Shown in pieces: positions 30,503-39,189 of a stretch of 39,667 nucleotides of DNA. A model generated the notes under the pieces. The model saw only the letters and a list, made by a program, of their open reading frames with translations, ran no database searches and was not told where the DNA came from. The translations under genes and the position numbers were made by a program. This DNA comes from Alysiella crassa DSM 2578 (GTDB lineage Bacteria; Pseudomonadota; Gammaproteobacteria; Burkholderiales; Neisseriaceae), in NCBI RefSeq assembly GCF_000745955.1, contig NZ_JQKH01000014.1, positions 1 through 39,667 on the forward strand, written 5' to 3'. Numbering within the stretch: the stretch's first letter is position 1; every line of letters begins with the position of its first letter.

Positions 30503-31663
30503 TCACGCCCACTCAATCATCGCCGCGCGTAAATCGTCTAAACCCGCCCCACTCACCGCCGACACACGCACCGCCACCGTTTCGCCCACATTATTTTTAG
30601 CTACGCTGAAACCTACGGTTTTCAGGCTGCCTGAATTTTGTTCCGCTTCGGGGAGCAAATCAATTTTATTATAAACAATCATTTGCGGAATTTTATCCGC
30701 CTTGATTTCGGCTAACACATCGTTCACGTCCTGAATTTTGCGTTCCAATTCAGGGTCAGCCGCGTCCACAATGTGCAGCAACACATCTGCCAACGCCGTT
30801 TCTTCCAAAGTCGCCGAAAACGCCGACACCAATTTATGCGGTAAATCTTGAACAAAACCAACCGTATCCGTCAAAATCACGCTGGCTTCGGGCGACAAAT
30901 ACAATCGCCGTGCGGTCGTGTCCAGCGTGGCGAATAATTGGTCTTTCGCCAACACATCGGCTTTGCTTAAGCGATTGAATAAAGTGGATTTTCCCGCATT
31001 CGTGTAACCCACAATCGCAAAAGTCTTCAGGCTGCCTGAAAGCCGTGCTTTGCGGCGCGTTTCGCGTTGTTTTTTCACTTGCTCCAATTGGCGGCGCAAT
31101 TGCGTAATTTTGGTTTGGATAAGGCGGCGGTCAGTTTCCAATTGCGTTTCGCCCGGACCTTTGAGACCTATGCCGCCTTTTTGACTTTGCAAGTGCTTGT
31201 ATCCACGCACCAATCGGCTAGACAAATGCGACAATTGGGCGAGTTCCACTTGCAATTTGCCTTCTTGCGATTGGGCGCGTTGGGCGAAAATCGCCAAAAT
31301 CAAACCCACGCGGTCAAGCACACGGCATTGCAACACTTTTTCCAAATTGCGCTCTTGCGTAGGCGACAATTCGTGATTGAATACAACCAGTTCAATTTGA
31401 TTTTGGGCAACCAAATCCGCCAACTCTTCCGCCTTGCCCGTGCCGACAAACAGGGCGGTGTGGGCTTTGTCGCGTTTGGCGGTTTCCGTGCAGACCAAAT
31501 CACCGCCTGTGGCGCGGACAAGTTCGGCGGCTTCGGCGCAGGCGGCTTGGAATTGGCGTTCACGGCTTTCATTGCTGCCTGTATAACTGTCTGATAATAA
31601 TACAGATACGAGCATAATGCGCTCGGCGTGTTCTAGGGATTTGTCGGTGCGGAATCGGGTCAT
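30503..31663 (-). CDS. hflX: GTPase HflX
   Basis: Ribosome-associated GTPase that splits stalled or idle ribosomes in stress. The N-terminal HflX domain (residues 15-200) contains FNHELSPTQERNLE, the strongly conserved GGIGLKGPGETQLETDRR and a coiled stretch of Arg/Lys. The G domain shows G1 GYTNAGKST (219-227), DTVGF (G3) with VQDLPHKLVSAFSATLEE after it, and NKIDLL (G4). Two in-frame DUS encode SGSLK at 209-213, directly in front of G1, and again near the C-terminus. Length 386. In enterobacteria hflX follows hfq; hfq is not here. The start ATG at 31663 is the first plausible one. Confidence 0.95.
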   Translation of the reverse strand: MTRFRTDKSLEHAERIMLVSVLLSDSYTGSNESRERQFQAACAEAAELVRATGGDLVCTETAKRDKAHTALFVGTGKAEELADLVAQNQIELVVFNHELSPTQERNLEKVLQCRVLDRVGLILAIFAQRAQSQEGKLQVELAQLSHLSSRLVRGYKHLQSQKGGIGLKGPGETQLETDRRLIQTKITQLRRQLEQVKKQRETRRKARLSGSLKTFAIVGYTNAGKSTLFNRLSKADVLAKDQLFATLDTTARRLYLSPEASVILTDTVGFVQDLPHKLVSAFSATLEETALADVLLHIVDAADPELERKIQDVNDVLAEIKADKIPQMIVYNKIDLLPEAEQNSGSLKTVGFSVAKNNVGETVAVRVSAVSGAGLDDLRAAMIEWA

Positions 31664-31704
31664 TTTAAACTATTCAATTCAGAAAAAAGTGATTATAAAA
31701 CAAA

Positions 31705-31738
31705 AGGCAGCCTGAAAATATGTTTCAGGCTGCCTGAT
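31705..31738 (-). terminator. DUS-pair hairpin after dsbD
   Basis: Two inverted DUS copies separated by five bases lie between the dsbD stop (31753) and the hflX start on the minus strand. Confidence 0.75.
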
Positions 31739-31752
31739 TATTTCAAACTCAA

Positions 31753-33570
31753 TTATTGACGCTGCCGATACCACGCCACAAATTCATCTGCCGCCAAATA
31801 GCCCAGTAAACCATCGCTGCGTGAACCATCTGATTTCAAAACAAATAAAGCGGGTGGACCAAACAAACCGTATTCTTTTAACAAAGCCTGATGTTCCGCC
31901 GTGTTTGCCGTTACGTCAATTTGAAACATACGCGCCATCGGCACGGCAGCCTGAACTTCAGGGCGATTAAAGGTTTTGGCTTCCATCTCTTTACACGACA
32001 CGCACCAATCGGCATAAAAATCCAGCAAAATCGGTGTATTCGGATCAGCTTGCAAAGCAGCTTGCATGGCAGATTTGAGTTTTGCCACATCGGTAAAACG
32101 CTCGCCGTGTGTCGCGCCGTGCATGGGCGGGTGCAAAGTCAAAAAGCTATGCAATCCCGTTTCCTGCCCACGCGCACTCTGCACGCCAAACCACACACCA
32201 CCCATCGCCAACAATGCTGCCAAACACGCCGTTATCGCTTTCAGGCTGCCTGAAAAATGTTTCAAACGCCACGCCATATACAGCGCAGGCAAAATCAACA
32301 AAGCAGTGTACAAACCCGCCGCCCACGCATAGCCAATAAATGGAGTCGCCAAATACACCGCCACCGCCAATAAAATCACACCAAACGCGTATTTAATGCC
32401 GTTCATCCAATCGCCAGCGCGGGGCAAAACGTGTCCGCCAAACGTGCCAATCACCATCAATGGTACACCCGTACCAATTGCCAAAGCGTATAAAGCCATG
32501 CCGCCCAGTAGCGCATCGCCCGTTTGCCCAATATAGCCCAAAGCAAACGCCAATGGTGGCGCAACGCAGGGCCCGACAATCAACGCCGACAACATGCCCA
32601 TCACAAACACCGACACCACCTTACCGCCCGATAACTGATTGCTTTGATTTTGAAAATACGATTGCACCGCCGCAGGCAATTGAATATTAAACAAACCAAA
32701 CATGGACAACGCCAACACCACCATCAAAGCCGAAGCCGACAACACCACCCACGCCTGTTGCAGCCACACCGTCAGCAAAGCCCCCGTCATGCCCGCCAAC
32801 ACGCCCACCAGCGTATATGTCAGCGCAAGCCCTTGAACATAAACGAAAGATAAAACAAACGCACGCTTTTTGCTGCCCGACTTATCCCCCACAATAATGG
32901 ACGACACAATGGGCAACAAGGGATACATACACGCGGTAAAACTCAAACCCAAACCCGCCACAAAAAACCAAAACAAATTCAGGAATAAAGTATCACGTGA
33001 TAAAGAAAATTGCTTATTAGCAGGCGCGGACGAATGGGGAGCAACCGTTTGGTTGCCCAACGAATCCGTCGCGCCCTGTGGCTTTTTTACAAAAGCCGCC
33101 ACAGGATTATCGGCTTGCGCCACTTCAGTTTGATATACACCCTCGCCCTGAATATCAAAATTCGTTGCCACAGGTGGATAGCATACACCCGCATCGGCAC
33201 AGCCTTGATAATGGAGAGTTAATTTATACGGCTGGGTGTTGGCATGTTGCCATGAAACTTGCGCGTTTTGATAATAAACCGTTTGTTTGCCGAAAAATTC
33301 GTCTTCCTTTTCCTTGCCTGCGCTGAATTGGGGTTCGGTTAAGGTTTGTTCATTGGCTTGGGCGGAGATTTTGCTTTGATACAAATAATAGCCGTCTGCC
33401 ACCTTAAATGTGGTTTTAATAGACCCATCTGCACCCACTTCCACGCTGGGAATAAATGCTTGTTCTGGCGGCAATAATTCATCGGAATTCAGATTATTCG
33501 CCGCCGCGCCACTTGCCAAACCAAACATCGCAAGCATTGCGCCCAATGTTTGGTATAACGCTGTTTTCAT
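31753..33570 (-). CDS. dsbD: Thiol:disulfide interchange protein DsbD
   Basis: Carries electrons from cytosolic thioredoxin across the inner membrane to periplasmic DsbC and similar acceptors. The signal sequence is followed by the N-terminal periplasmic domain with Cys pair in CADAGVCYPP (near 128-134), about eight membrane helices with the redox cysteines in FTACMYPLLP and VGPCVAPP, and a C-terminal thioredoxin-like domain with DWCVSCK as the active pair. Length 605 fits. An in-frame DUS encodes SGSLK in the loop after LKHF. The gene has its own spacer upstream, shared with divergent mtrA. Confidence 0.95.
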   Translation of the reverse strand: MKTALYQTLGAMLAMFGLASGAAANNLNSDELLPPEQAFIPSVEVGADGSIKTTFKVADGYYLYQSKISAQANEQTLTEPQFSAGKEKEDEFFGKQTVYYQNAQVSWQHANTQPYKLTLHYQGCADAGVCYPPVATNFDIQGEGVYQTEVAQADNPVAAFVKKPQGATDSLGNQTVAPHSSAPANKQFSLSRDTLFLNLFWFFVAGLGLSFTACMYPLLPIVSSIIVGDKSGSKKRAFVLSFVYVQGLALTYTLVGVLAGMTGALLTVWLQQAWVVLSASALMVVLALSMFGLFNIQLPAAVQSYFQNQSNQLSGGKVVSVFVMGMLSALIVGPCVAPPLAFALGYIGQTGDALLGGMALYALAIGTGVPLMVIGTFGGHVLPRAGDWMNGIKYAFGVILLAVAVYLATPFIGYAWAAGLYTALLILPALYMAWRLKHFSGSLKAITACLAALLAMGGVWFGVQSARGQETGLHSFLTLHPPMHGATHGERFTDVAKLKSAMQAALQADPNTPILLDFYADWCVSCKEMEAKTFNRPEVQAAVPMARMFQIDVTANTAEHQALLKEYGLFGPPALFVLKSDGSRSDGLLGYLAADEFVAWYRQRQ

Positions 33571-33838
33571 GATAAAAACTCCATTCTACTGATTGAAAAA
33601 TATCTATTTAAGTGGAAATTATGGCATAAATCACAGGCACAGATTGGCAAAATCATCGCAGTTACTCGCCTGAATGCACTAAACTTGTGCAAAAAAAGGT
33701 TAAGAAAACCGATTTTCAGGCTGCCTGATAATGAGACATTTTGGCTAAATTTACCCATCTTTTCATGCAAACAGGCTGCCTGAAAATCCATAAACCCATT
33801 ATAATCAAAGCAACACTAACCCACATTTTGACTTCATC
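33571..33838. promoter_or_regulatory. Divergent dsbD-mtrA spacer
   Basis: Two DUS copies in the same orientation (about 33714 and 33772) lie in the middle. The left part is AT-rich and should hold the dsbD promoter, the right part that of mtrA. No operator is obvious. Confidence 0.4.
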
Positions 33839-34759
33839 ATGGACAGCTTGGCAAAACTCATACAACTTGCACAAATCACAGGAAGTATCAATACCTTATG
33901 TCAATTTAAAGGTGAATGGTTTGTTCATCACACACACAAACGTACGCACGGCATGATTCACTTTGTAACAAATGGCGAAGGCTGGCTGCAAATTGACAAA
34001 CAAGTCCCACAAATGCTGAAAACAGGCGATTTAATCGTACTGCCACGTTCCATTGAACACATTTTGAGCAGCGACAGCCTATGCAACAATACCCATGCTC
34101 ATATTGATAGCCACCAACAAGGCGCGTTTACCATCAAAAGCACCCATCACGGCAGTCAAGAACTAAACCTGTTTTGTGCCAATTTTGCTTACGAACCCCA
34201 CACCGATTTATTCAATGGGCTACCTGAAGTGCTGTATTTAGATGGGCAATCAGAAGAATTTCAGCATATTATTTCGCTATTAAAACATGAAGCACTGGAA
34301 AATCGCGCTGCTTCTGAACATATACTCAATTCCTTACTACAAATTTTGCTGATTCATATTTTGCGCCATTATTTCAATCAACCCCAAGCACATTTATCGG
34401 GCGTACTCAATGGTTTGCAAGACAAGCGTTTGCGTGGTGTTGTATCGGCTGTGTTGGCGCAGCCTGCAAAAGAGTGGTCGGTGGAACATATGTCCGAGCA
34501 AGCTCATTTGTCTCGCGCCCAACTGATGCGCTTGTTTAAACAGCATATTGGCATGAGTCCACACGCATTTGTCAATCACATTCGTTTGCAAGTTGCCGCA
34601 CAATTATTGCGTACCACCGCCGATTCTGTCTTGCAAATTGCGCTGTCGGTCGGTTTTCAATCGGAAACGCATTTTGGTAAAGTATTTAAAAAACAATATG
34701 GTATGCCGCCAGGGGTGTATCGTAAATCCACCGAAGAGAGTAAGGAATGTTCGCCTTAA
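33839..34759 (+). CDS. mtrA: AraC-family regulator, MtrA-like
   Basis: The start MDSLAKLIQLAQITGSI and the blocks DLIVLPRSIEHILSS, FCANFAYEPHTDLFNGLPE, LSGVLNGLQDKRL, LSRAQLMRLFKQHIGMSPHAFVNHIRLQ and VALSVGFQSETHFGKVFK-type end match gonococcal MtrA as I recall it, including the order. MtrA activates the mtrCDE efflux pump in response to hydrophobic agents. The N-terminal cupin-like effector domain covers about 1-190, and the C-terminal double helix-turn-helix lies at about 205-300. Length 306. The pump genes are not in the window, so action would be in trans, as in Neisseria. The 3' end overlaps the following DUF2726 gene by 13 bases. Confidence 0.85.
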   Translation: MDSLAKLIQLAQITGSINTLCQFKGEWFVHHTHKRTHGMIHFVTNGEGWLQIDKQVPQMLKTGDLIVLPRSIEHILSSDSLCNNTHAHIDSHQQGAFTIKSTHHGSQELNLFCANFAYEPHTDLFNGLPEVLYLDGQSEEFQHIISLLKHEALENRAASEHILNSLLQILLIHILRHYFNQPQAHLSGVLNGLQDKRLRGVVSAVLAQPAKEWSVEHMSEQAHLSRAQLMRLFKQHIGMSPHAFVNHIRLQVAAQLLRTTADSVLQIALSVGFQSETHFGKVFKKQYGMPPGVYRKSTEESKECSP

Positions 34760-35256
34760 TTGCTATTTTGGTGGTGTTGATTGCGCTGTATTGGGTTTCA
34801 CAACATTTTGATAAACAAGCCAAAAAATCCGCCGAAAAACCCAACCCCTTTGATGGCAAAACCGAATTGCCCTACACGCGCCGCCCGATTATGACGGCAA
34901 CCGAATTGCAAGTTTATGATTTATTATTGGAAAATTTGCCCAATTACATGATTTTTCCACAAGTGCAAGTTTCGCGCGTGATTGAGTCGCCGCAAGAGAA
35001 AAATTTATATTGGTTCAATTTTATCAATCGCTTAAGTTATGATTTTGTGATTTGTCGCCCCGATGGTACGCCGATTGTCGCCATTGAAATTGATGACGCA
35101 ACCCACGAAATCGCCGCCCGCCAGCAAGCGGATACGCGCAAGGATTTGGCAACGGTGGCGGCGGGGATTTCCATGTTGCGTTGGCAAGTAAATGAATTGC
35201 CCAATGGCAGCGAAATTGCGGAACAAATCAGGCAATTAGATAGAGAGTGGTCGTGA
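34747..35256 (+). CDS. Membrane-anchored DUF2726 protein
   Basis: One N-terminal hydrophobic helix (FALIAILVVLIALYWV, residues 2-17) is followed by a soluble domain. The domain contains ELQVYDLLLENLPNYMIFPQVQVSRVI, then LSYDFVICRPDGTPIVAIEIDDATH, the pattern of DUF2726, a family with a PD-(D/E)xK-like fold: D in LSYDFV, E and D in AIEIDD are in place for a possible metal site. Nuclease activity is not shown for it. It overlaps the end of mtrA by 13 bases and is probably cotranscribed; whether the link is functional is unknown. Length 169. Confidence 0.78.
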   Translation: MFALIAILVVLIALYWVSQHFDKQAKKSAEKPNPFDGKTELPYTRRPIMTATELQVYDLLLENLPNYMIFPQVQVSRVIESPQEKNLYWFNFINRLSYDFVICRPDGTPIVAIEIDDATHEIAARQQADTRKDLATVAAGISMLRWQVNELPNGSEIAEQIRQLDREWS

Positions 35257-35302
35257 TGTTTCAGGCTGCCTGAAAAGTAAATTTTCCCATAAATTCAGTA
35301 CT

Positions 35303-35767
35303 ATGATGATTAAAAACATACAAAACCTAGTCGGTAAAGACAGCCTGATTGGACATTTGATTACGGTGGCGCAACAGCTTGGACTGGAATTCAGCGTAAC
35401 CAGTTCCGAAAACGGCAAACAATACATCGCCAGCTTAACCGAATTGTTTGAATTTGGCATGAGCATGCGCCCAGAAGTGGGATTTTGTTATGCCAATGAG
35501 CGCGAATCAGAAAGCTATACTTTTGATAATAATGGAAAACTCGTTTCCATTCTGATGGACATTAGCCAAAGCCAACAGCCCTTGTGCCTGTTTAACCATA
35601 TTGGCGAAAAACCATGGACTTATGTGTTTGTCCTGCTGAACGCATTAGATATTATCCCCTTGTTTCAAAAAGCGAAACCCTGTGATTATTTCCTATCCAA
35701 TACGCAGGGGCAATTTATGTTGGCGGCGAATTGGCGCGATTTTAGTTTTGTGTCGGCACAACAATAA
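35303..35767 (+). CDS. Hypothetical cytosolic protein
   Basis: I do not recognise this protein of 154 residues. It has no signal peptide or membrane helix; hydrophobic stretches (TYVFVLLNALDIIPLFQ) fit a buried core. Aromatic residues and alternating patterns in the second half suggest a mixed alpha/beta fold. Two adjacent ATG codons (35303 and 35306) can start it; a ribosome site is not clear. A DUS separates it from the DUF2726 gene and a DUS pair follows the stop. Confidence 0.6.
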   Translation: MMIKNIQNLVGKDSLIGHLITVAQQLGLEFSVTSSENGKQYIASLTELFEFGMSMRPEVGFCYANERESESYTFDNNGKLVSILMDISQSQQPLCLFNHIGEKPWTYVFVLLNALDIIPLFQKAKPCDYFLSNTQGQFMLAANWRDFSFVSAQQ

Positions 35768-35815
35768 ATTCAGGCAGCCTGAAAGCGTATTTTTCGCGTT
35801 TCAGGCTGCCTGAAT
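35768..35815. terminator. DUS-pair hairpin after the hypothetical gene
   Basis: Two complete inverted DUS copies with about a 16-base loop (GCGTATTTTTCGC part of it, itself self-complementary) follow the stop. Convergent with fba, whose end lies beyond a Correia element. Confidence 0.75.
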
Positions 35816-35823
35816 TTATTTTT

Positions 35824-35930
35824 TATAGTGGATTCAATTTAAATCAGGACAAGGCGACAGCGACCGCCGTGTACACCGAGTACATAAGGGAGCTGGCAAC
35901 ACGGTACTGGTTTAAAGTGAATTCACTATA
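35824..35930 (-). repeat. Correia-type repeat element, copy 2 (107 bp)
   Basis: Starts TATAGTGGATTC, ends GAATTCACTATA. Same interior blocks as copy 1 but inverted (CAGGACAAGGCGACAGCG first). Its right end lies one base from the fba stop codon, so the insertion replaced the immediate 3' region of fba. Confidence 0.87.
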
Positions 35931-35931
35931 T

Positions 35932-36996
35932 TTATTTAATAATCTGATTTAACTCGCCATTGGCATAGCGCGTTGCCATTTTTTCCAGCGAAATGGGCTT
36001 GATTTTGTCCGCCATGCCCTCGCAGCCAAAAGCCAAATAACGGTCAATGCAAATCTGTTTCATCGCCTCCACCGTTTTGCCCAAATATTTGCGTGGGTCA
36101 AATTCGGCAGGGTTTTCCGCCATGAATTTGCGGATTGCACCCGTGCTGGCAAGGCGTAAGTCCGTGTCAATGTTCACTTTACGCACGCCATGCTTGATGC
36201 CTTCCACGATTTCTTCTACTGGCACGCCATAGGTTTCGCCAATGTTGCCGCCAAATTCGTTGATGATTTTCAACCATTCTTGCGGCACAGAGCTGGAACC
36301 GTGCATCACAATGTGCGTGTTGGGCAAGGCAGCGTGAATTTCCTTAATGCGGTCAATGCGCAACACTTCGCCTGTGGGCGGACGTGTGAATTTGTACGCG
36401 CCATGACTGGTGCCAATCGCAATCGCCAAAGCGTCCACGCCTGTGTCTTGCACAAAACGTCTTGCGTCTTCCACGCTGGTCAGCATTTGGTCGTGCGACA
36501 ATTTGCCAACCGCGCCCACGCCATCTTCTTCGCCAGCCTCGCCCGTTTCCAAATTGCCCAAAACGCCAATTTCGCCCTCCACCGACACGCCACAAGCGTG
36601 GGCAAATGCCACCGTTTTGCGCGTAACGTCCACATTGTATTCATAAGTAGAAGGCGTTTTGCCATCTTCCAACAAAGAGCCGTCCATCATCACAGAGCTG
36701 AAACCGAGCTGAATGGCGCGTTGGCACACATCGGGCGATGCGCCATGGTCTTGGTGCATGACAACGGGAATGTGGGGGAACTCTTCCACCGCCGCCAAAA
36801 TCAAATGGCGCAAAAAGGGCGCACCTGCATATTTGCGTGCGCCTGCGCTGGCTTGCACAATCACGGGGGCATTCACTTGATTTGCCGCTTCCATGATGGC
36901 GCGCATTTGTTCCAAGTTATTGACGTTAAAGGCGGGTAAGCCGTAGCTGTGTTCGGCTGCGTGGTCTAACAGTTGGCGCATGGATACGAGTGCCAT
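35932..36996 (-). CDS. fba: Fructose-bisphosphate aldolase, class II
   Basis: Reversible cleavage of fructose 1,6-bisphosphate in glycolysis and gluconeogenesis; zinc-dependent. [10 protein letters not shown] (about 21-30), [10 protein letters not shown] with zinc-ligand His, SVMMDGS, the block GVSVEGEIG with ligand Glu, and HGSSSVP with His are all present; NIDTDLR is the phosphate-binding segment. Length 354 matches the CbbA-type group seen in Neisseria. I choose the ATG at 36996 because AAGGAATAATT stands in front; an upstream in-frame start at 37056 has no ribosome site. A Correia element abuts the stop codon. The gene diverges from sodA. Confidence 0.96.
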   Translation of the reverse strand: MALVSMRQLLDHAAEHSYGLPAFNVNNLEQMRAIMEAANQVNAPVIVQASAGARKYAGAPFLRHLILAAVEEFPHIPVVMHQDHGASPDVCQRAIQLGFSSVMMDGSLLEDGKTPSTYEYNVDVTRKTVAFAHACGVSVEGEIGVLGNLETGEAGEEDGVGAVGKLSHDQMLTSVEDARRFVQDTGVDALAIAIGTSHGAYKFTRPPTGEVLRIDRIKEIHAALPNTHIVMHGSSSVPQEWLKIINEFGGNIGETYGVPVEEIVEGIKHGVRKVNIDTDLRLASTGAIRKFMAENPAEFDPRKYLGKTVEAMKQICIDRYLAFGCEGMADKIKPISLEKMATRYANGELNQIIK

Positions 36997-37162
36997 AATT
37001 ATTCCTTTTGTGTAATTGGTTGTAGTTTTTGCAAGATTATTCACATTATAAACCAAAATTTTAGCGGAAATAAAGCCGTTTTACACAATTCATTTACATA
37101 TTTTGTGAACTAATTGGCGCAAAATAAAAAAATCTCGTCCAAAAATTACATTGGATTACGGC

Positions 37163-37191
37163 TTGCATGATGAAACAAGTACCGCTATCAT
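37163..37191 (+). promoter_or_regulatory. Sigma-70 promoter for sodA
   Basis: TTGCAT (37163-37168) and TATCAT (37186-37191) are separated by 17 bases, giving a predicted start near 37198, about 30 bases before the sodA ATG. No clear Fur or SoxR site overlaps it. Confidence 0.6.
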
Positions 37192-37229
37192 GTTACGTTT
37201 CACAACACACTACTGAAAAGGGCTAAAAA

Positions 37230-37850
37230 ATGGCTTACACATTACCAGAATTGGGCTACGCATACGATGCTTTGGAGCCACATTTTGACAAAGAAACGAT
37301 GGAAATCCATCACAGCAAACACCATCAAGCTTATGTAAACAATGCCAATGCCGCATTGGAAAGTTTGCCTGATTTCCAAAATTTGAGCGCGGAAGAATTG
37401 ATTGCGCGTTTGGCAGAATTGCCAGCCGACAAACAAACGGTTTTGCGTAACAACGCAGGCGGTCATGCCAACCACAGCTTGTTTTGGACAATCTTGAAAA
37501 CAGGCACAACGCTTTCAGGCAGCCTGAAAGCCGCAATTGAACGCGATTTCGGCAGCGTGGAAAATTTCCAAGCGGAATTTGAAAAAGCAGCGCAAACGCG
37601 TTTTGGCTCTGGCTGGGCGTGGTTGGTAATTGAAGGCGGCAAATTGAAAGTGGTTTCCACCGCCAACCAAGACAGCCCATTGATGGGTCAAACGGTGGCT
37701 GGCTGTTCAGGTTTCCCGATTATCGGCTTGGACGTGTGGGAACACGCCTACTATTTGAAATTCCAAAACCGCCGCCCCGACTACATCAAAGCATTCTGGA
37801 ACGTGGTGAACTGGGACGAAGCACAACGTCGTTTTGATTCACAAGCGTAA
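37230..37850 (+). CDS. sodA: Manganese superoxide dismutase (SodA)
   Basis: Converts superoxide to oxygen and hydrogen peroxide in the cytosol. The 206 residues equal the length of E. coli SodA, and long stretches agree with it as I remember it (for example [16 protein letters not shown] and [13 protein letters not shown]). Metal ligands are His27, His82, Asp168 and His172; [10 protein letters not shown] is the manganese-type version, whereas iron enzymes have AAQVWNHTFYW. Neisseria meningitidis carries an iron type (SodB), so this gene looks like a gammaproteobacterial import. An in-frame DUS encodes SGSLK (96-100), where E. coli has QGDLK. The ATG at 37230 follows AAAAGGGC. Confidence 0.95.
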   Translation: MAYTLPELGYAYDALEPHFDKETMEIHHSKHHQAYVNNANAALESLPDFQNLSAEELIARLAELPADKQTVLRNNAGGHANHSLFWTILKTGTTLSGSLKAAIERDFGSVENFQAEFEKAAQTRFGSGWAWLVIEGGKLKVVSTANQDSPLMGQTVAGCSGFPIIGLDVWEHAYYLKFQNRRPDYIKAFWNVVNWDEAQRRFDSQA

Positions 37851-37859
37851 TTTCTAATT

Positions 37860-37967
37860 TATAGTGGATTCAATTTAAATCGGGACAAGGCGACAGCGAC
37901 CGCCGTGTACAACCAAGTACATAAGGGAGCTGACAACGCTGTACTGGCTTAAATTGAATTCACTATA
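37860..37967 (-). repeat. Correia-type repeat element, copy 3 (108 bp)
   Basis: Starts TATAGTGGATTC and ends GAATTCACTATA, about ten bases after the sodA stop and just before the DUS-pair terminator. Close to copy 2 in sequence and orientation; one base longer. Confidence 0.87.
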
Positions 37968-37969
37968 AA

Positions 37970-38020
37970 AAAAATCATCAGGCAGCCTGAACACGATTTT
38001 CAGGCTGCCTGATGATTTTT
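37970..38020. terminator. Extended DUS-pair terminator between sodA and laz
   Basis: The inverted repeat covers more than the DUS: AAAATCATCAGGCAGCCTGA pairs with its complement on the right, giving about 20 bases per arm, with A and T runs outside. It serves the convergent sodA and laz genes. Confidence 0.85.
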
Positions 38021-38035
38021 GGGAAAAACCAAAGA

Positions 38036-38614
38036 TTAATCAACCAAATTTACTTTGCCCGTCATCAAAGATGCATGACCTGGGAAAGAGCAGAAAAACG
38101 CATAGCTTTCGCCTTTTGCCAATTTGCTCACAGGGAATGTGATGGTGTCGCTTTCGCCGCCGCCAATCAATTTGGTGGTGGCAATCACACGCGCGTCATC
38201 GGGTTTCAAATAATCTTTTTCTGCGCCCGCCGCACTACCGTCAGCCATCACGCCATCTTTGTCGCTGGCTTTGGTAATAACCATATTATGACCCATGCCT
38301 GCTTTGGGCATGGTGCCTGTGTGTTTCAAAGTGATGGTGAAATCTTTGCAGCTTGATTTTACATTGATTTCTTTGGTGTCAAAGGTCATTTTGTCATCGC
38401 TGTTCACGGTTACGGCGCATTCGCCGCCCGCAGTAGCGGTGTTGCCTGAAGCTGCTGCCGCAGGTGCTGCGTCAGATGCGCTAGCAGTAGCGGTTGCTGT
38501 GGCGGTGTTGGCACTTGCTTCTGCGGCAGGTTTCGCAGGTTCAGCAGGTTTTTCGCCACCACACGCAGACAATACCAAAGCAGTAGCAGCAATCAGAGCC
38601 AAATAAGTTTTCAT
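38036..38614 (-). CDS. laz: Lipid-anchored azurin (Laz, H.8-type)
   Basis: An azurin-like blue copper protein held on the outer membrane; in Neisseria Laz donates electrons and contributes to resistance to peroxide and copper. The signal [18 protein letters not shown] has its lipid-acceptor Cys18. Residues 20-65 are a low-complexity Ala/Pro/Thr/Glu spacer, a diverged version of the AAEAP repeats of H.8 proteins. The cupredoxin domain starts at ECAVTV; copper ligands lie in GMGHNMV (His), FFCSFPGH (Cys, His) and LMTGKV (Met). Length 192. A good ribosome site, AAAGGATAAAG, precedes the ATG at 38614. A candidate promoter and palindrome are listed separately. Confidence 0.95.
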   Translation of the reverse strand: MKTYLALIAATALVLSACGGEKPAEPAKPAAEASANTATATATASASDAAPAAAASGNTATAGGECAVTVNSDDKMTFDTKEINVKSSCKDFTITLKHTGTMPKAGMGHNMVITKASDKDGVMADGSAAGAEKDYLKPDDARVIATTKLIGGGESDTITFPVSKLAKGESYAFFCSFPGHASLMTGKVNLVD

Positions 38615-38677
38615 ACTTTATCCTTTACAAATAAACGGGTTAAGAAATTGACAGATGAAATTTAATAACATTCTGCA

Positions 38678-38705
38678 ATAATACTCCTTTTGATTTTAAA
38701 ATCAA
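38678..38705 (-). promoter_or_regulatory. Candidate laz promoter overlapping a 16-base palindrome
   Basis: On the minus strand TTGATT (38705-38700) and TATTAT (38683-38678) are separated by 16 bases. The -35 lies inside the perfect palindrome TTGATTTTAAAATCAA (38690-38705). It resembles an FNR site, but FNR sites have four bases between TTGAT and ATCAA and this one has six. Confidence 0.45.
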
Positions 38706-38743
38706 GTTTTTTACTTTGCAGGCAGCCTGAAAAGCCAAACCGC

Positions 38744-39169
38744 CTATTCTTTGGCTTGATGATGGCGCACCAAGTTTTGCAAACTCTCATACAAATCCGC
38801 ATGATGGCGCACACGCTCGGCGGTTTCGGCAAACATTTCCACCGCCGCTTGGCTGATTTCAAAATTTTTTTCCTTTGGACTATCAGGACTTTGCGGCAAC
38901 ACGCTGATTTTCACCGACTCAATTTGCGCGTCCAAAGCCTGAATGCGCGACAACAAGGCAGGCAGCAACATTTTCAGCCGCGAAGCCGCCATGCTGCCCG
39001 ACACATGAATCATCAACACGCCATCACGCACACACGCCACCCGAAAATGCGGCGCAAGATTGGGCGGCAATAAATGTTTGACTTGCGTGTCTAATCGTTG
39101 AAAATAATACGATTTTTGTAATAAGTTACGCAATGAACTGTCTTGTTCAGCCAATTTATCTAATTGCAT
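38744..39169 (-). CDS. DUF721 / DciA-like protein
   Basis: The pattern HLLPPNLAPHFRVACVRDGVL, MIHVSGSMAASRLKMLLP and ALLSRIQALDAQIESVKISVLP is that of the DUF721 family, which includes DciA, the helicase-loading factor of bacteria without DnaC. The C-terminal extension is helical (VEMFAETAERVRHHADLYESL). Length is 141. The identification is moderate: the family is short and poorly conserved. It lies downstream of a DUF4298-like gene on the same strand, separated by a DUS; the usual neighbours lpxC and secA are not seen. Confidence 0.62.
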   Translation of the reverse strand: MQLDKLAEQDSSLRNLLQKSYYFQRLDTQVKHLLPPNLAPHFRVACVRDGVLMIHVSGSMAASRLKMLLPALLSRIQALDAQIESVKISVLPQSPDSPKEKNFEISQAAVEMFAETAERVRHHADLYESLQNLVRHHQAKE

Positions 39170-39189
39170 GGTTTCAGGCTGCCTGAAAA

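Noticed and set aside
38690-38705. Canonical FNR box before laz
   Set aside because: The half sites TTGAT and ATCAA are six bases apart instead of four.
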